The notes beneath the pieces were generated by a model, which did no database searches, was not told the origin of the DNA, and saw only the letters and a list, made by a program, of their open reading frames with translations. From an uncultured Acidimicrobiaceae bacterium (GTDB lineage: Bacteria; Actinomycetota; Acidimicrobiia; Acidimicrobiales; Microtrichaceae): a stretch of 5,265 nucleotides of DNA. Positions 4,633-5,265 of the stretch are shown here, one piece after another. Every line of letters starts with the position of its first letter. Position 1 is the first letter of the stretch. Made by a program: the position numbers and the translations under genes. Where the stretch lies: assembly GCA_937868025.1 (NCBI GenBank), contig CALMLJ010000654.1, positions 1-5,265 of the forward strand, in the 5' to 3' direction.

Positions 4633-4958
4633 CAGGACTTCTCCTTGGGTTTGAGGGTGAGACGGGTCGTGCGGATGGTGTAGTCGATATAGGGAGACGT
4701 CGCCGTGACGACGTACCTGGGCAGGGGATGGCCGAAGCTCATCTCGATGTCGACGGAGCGGACGTGGGGGAGCTCGGCGCCATCGACCCAGACCTGTGGC
4801 AGGTCGAGGAGGTTCAACACGGGGGGCGCACTGCCGATCCCGACGACCTTGCCGTCGGCGCCGACGATCACGCGGGTGTCGGCGATCACGACGTCGGGTG
4901 GCTCCATGGGGTCCACCATATCAGGCACGTCTACCCTCGTGTTCGGCGGCACAGCCAT
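4632..4958 (-). CDS. Hypothetical protein, likely beta-rich, start uncertain (91-108 aa)
   Basis: The product is predicted to be mostly strands (VVIADTRVIVGADGKVVGIG, then VWVDGAELPHVRSVDIEMSF, then RYVVTATSP and IDYTIRTTRLTLK), with many Val/Ile/Thr alternations and a Lys-rich end. No Cys cluster or membrane helix is present, and I know no family. Three ATG starts are possible. The longest, 4958, overlaps the preceding gene by 38 bases and has no SD. The second, 4919, begins 1 base after that gene's stop, also without SD. The third, 4907 (MEPPDVV), is preceded by TATGGT at 7 bases and a weak GGTGG, and avoids overlap. I give the longest extent but consider 4907 at least as likely. The stop TGA at 4634-4632 overlaps the next ATG. 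Confidence 0.6.
   Translation of the reverse strand: MAVPPNTRVDVPDMVDPMEPPDVVIADTRVIVGADGKVVGIGSAPPVLNLLDLPQVWVDGAELPHVRSVDIEMSFGHPLPRYVVTATSPYIDYTIRTTRLTLKPKEKS
4915..4920 (-). promoter_or_regulatory. Candidate -10 element before the internal start at 4907
   Basis: On the minus strand TATGGT is followed by 7 bases and ATG at 4907-4905, much like the TATGGT, 6 bases, ATG arrangement before the protease. It overlaps the ATG at 4919. If active it would give a leaderless transcript for the second half of the small-gene operon. Weaker than the other cases because the gene can also be reached by read-through from upstream. Confidence 0.28.
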
Positions 4959-5211
4959 TGCACTGGTACCGGCCGTTGGGGTTCAGGTGGAAGACGTTGC
5001 AGCCGCAGTCGCAGGCGTAGAGCCTGCCAGCGACCTTGATCTGGACGTCCCGGCGCAAGAGGATCTCGAGCCGGTCTTCGGGGCGCCAGCGGTGGCTGCG
5101 CTCACACGTCACCTCAGTGGCCGCCCGCAGGCGGGCCTCAATGCGGATGGGCGGAGCCCCGCAGTGCGGGCAGTCGAATGCCCCGCTGAACATGTACTCC
5201 TCGGCTGTCAC
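4921..5211 (-). CDS. 96-residue protein with two zinc-ribbon-like modules
   Basis: The product contains two Cys/His clusters. The first has Cys14-x2-Cys17 (CPHCG), an 18-residue spacer and Cys36-x3-His40 (CERSH), a four-ligand set for one zinc. The second has Cys67, Cys69 and Cys71 (CDCGC), a 12-residue spacer, then Cys84-x2-Cys87 (CNGC) and His91. Between them, EDRLEILLRRDVQIKVAG looks like a helix-strand link. Tandem ribbons of this type are found in small nucleic-acid-binding or adaptor proteins, but the target cannot be read here. The GTG start at 5211-5209 overlaps the stop of the preceding gene as GTGA. There is no good SD, so translation is probably coupled; ATG at codon 7 has a GAGGAG only 3 bases away and is a less likely alternative. 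Confidence 0.7.
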   Translation of the reverse strand: MTAEEYMFSGAFDCPHCGAPPIRIEARLRAATEVTCERSHRWRPEDRLEILLRRDVQIKVAGRLYACDCGCNVFHLNPNGRYQCNGCAAEHEGRRA

Positions 5212-5265
5212 GTCTCGGTTCGGTTCGGGTCATGCCACCAGAACCCGCCGTCGGCGATGACGGGG
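5208..5265 (-). CDS. 3' end of an upstream gene (partial)
   Basis: The last 18 codons of a leftward gene enter the window, ending PVIADGGFWWHDPNRTET and TGA at 5210-5208. The reading is supported by its natural composition (Trp-Trp-His-Asp-Pro), by the fact that the other two frames here read as Arg- or Ser-rich, and by the GTGA overlap of its stop with the next gene's start, the same junction type used in the rest of the operon. Nothing can be said about its function from this fragment. Confidence 0.55.
   Translation of the reverse strand, partial: PVIADGGFWWHDPNRTET

Noticed and set aside
1..5265. tRNA genes, CRISPR arrays, insertion sequences, att sites, toxin-antitoxin pair
   Set aside because: No cloverleaf, regularly spaced repeats, transposase or terminal inverted repeats were seen. 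The RHH protein resembles antitoxins in fold only, and its neighbour downstream is the portal, not a toxin.

Overview
The window looks like part of the genome of a tailed phage (Caudoviricetes) or prophage infecting a high-GC host, most probably an actinobacterium. The support is visibly GC-rich DNA, tightly packed short genes with 1-4 base junctions, frequent GTG starts, and a portal plus maturation protease of the type seen in siphophages of Actinobacteria. All genes but one read leftward (minus strand), so the transcription order runs from base 5265 down to base 1. The host assignment is inference.

Region 1 (5265 to about 3802, minus) is a run of seven small genes, the first cut by the window edge. 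Five of the six junctions are 4-base ATGA or GTGA stop/start overlaps, so they are almost certainly one translationally coupled operon. Three products carry Cys/His clusters that look like small zinc-binding modules, one is a 45-residue single-pass membrane protein, and the others are unknown.

Region 2 (3852 to 3105) is a regulatory island. A RusA-family Holliday junction resolvase is the only plus-strand gene. Its start lies 15 bases from the start of a divergent small winged-helix protein, and its 3' end overlaps the membrane-protein gene tail to tail by 51 bases. After the winged-helix gene comes a 55-base intergenic stretch with a perfect 8+1+8 palindrome inside a candidate promoter, then a ribbon-helix-helix (RHH) DNA-binding protein.

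Region 3 (2826 to 1, minus) is the head module: portal protein, capsid maturation protease, and the first 62 bases of a small basic protein. No terminase large subunit lies upstream of the portal within the window, although that is its usual place.

The main observation is that genes lacking a convincing Shine-Dalgarno (SD) sequence (portal, protease, RusA, and one internal start of a small operon gene) have a TANNNT hexamer 6 or 7 bases before the start codon. Several neighbouring genes have good SDs and lack this arrangement. TANNNT at this spacing is the known signature of leaderless transcription in Actinobacteria, so the two structural genes and the resolvase may be made from leaderless mRNAs. 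I see no tRNA, CRISPR array, insertion sequence or toxin-antitoxin system.
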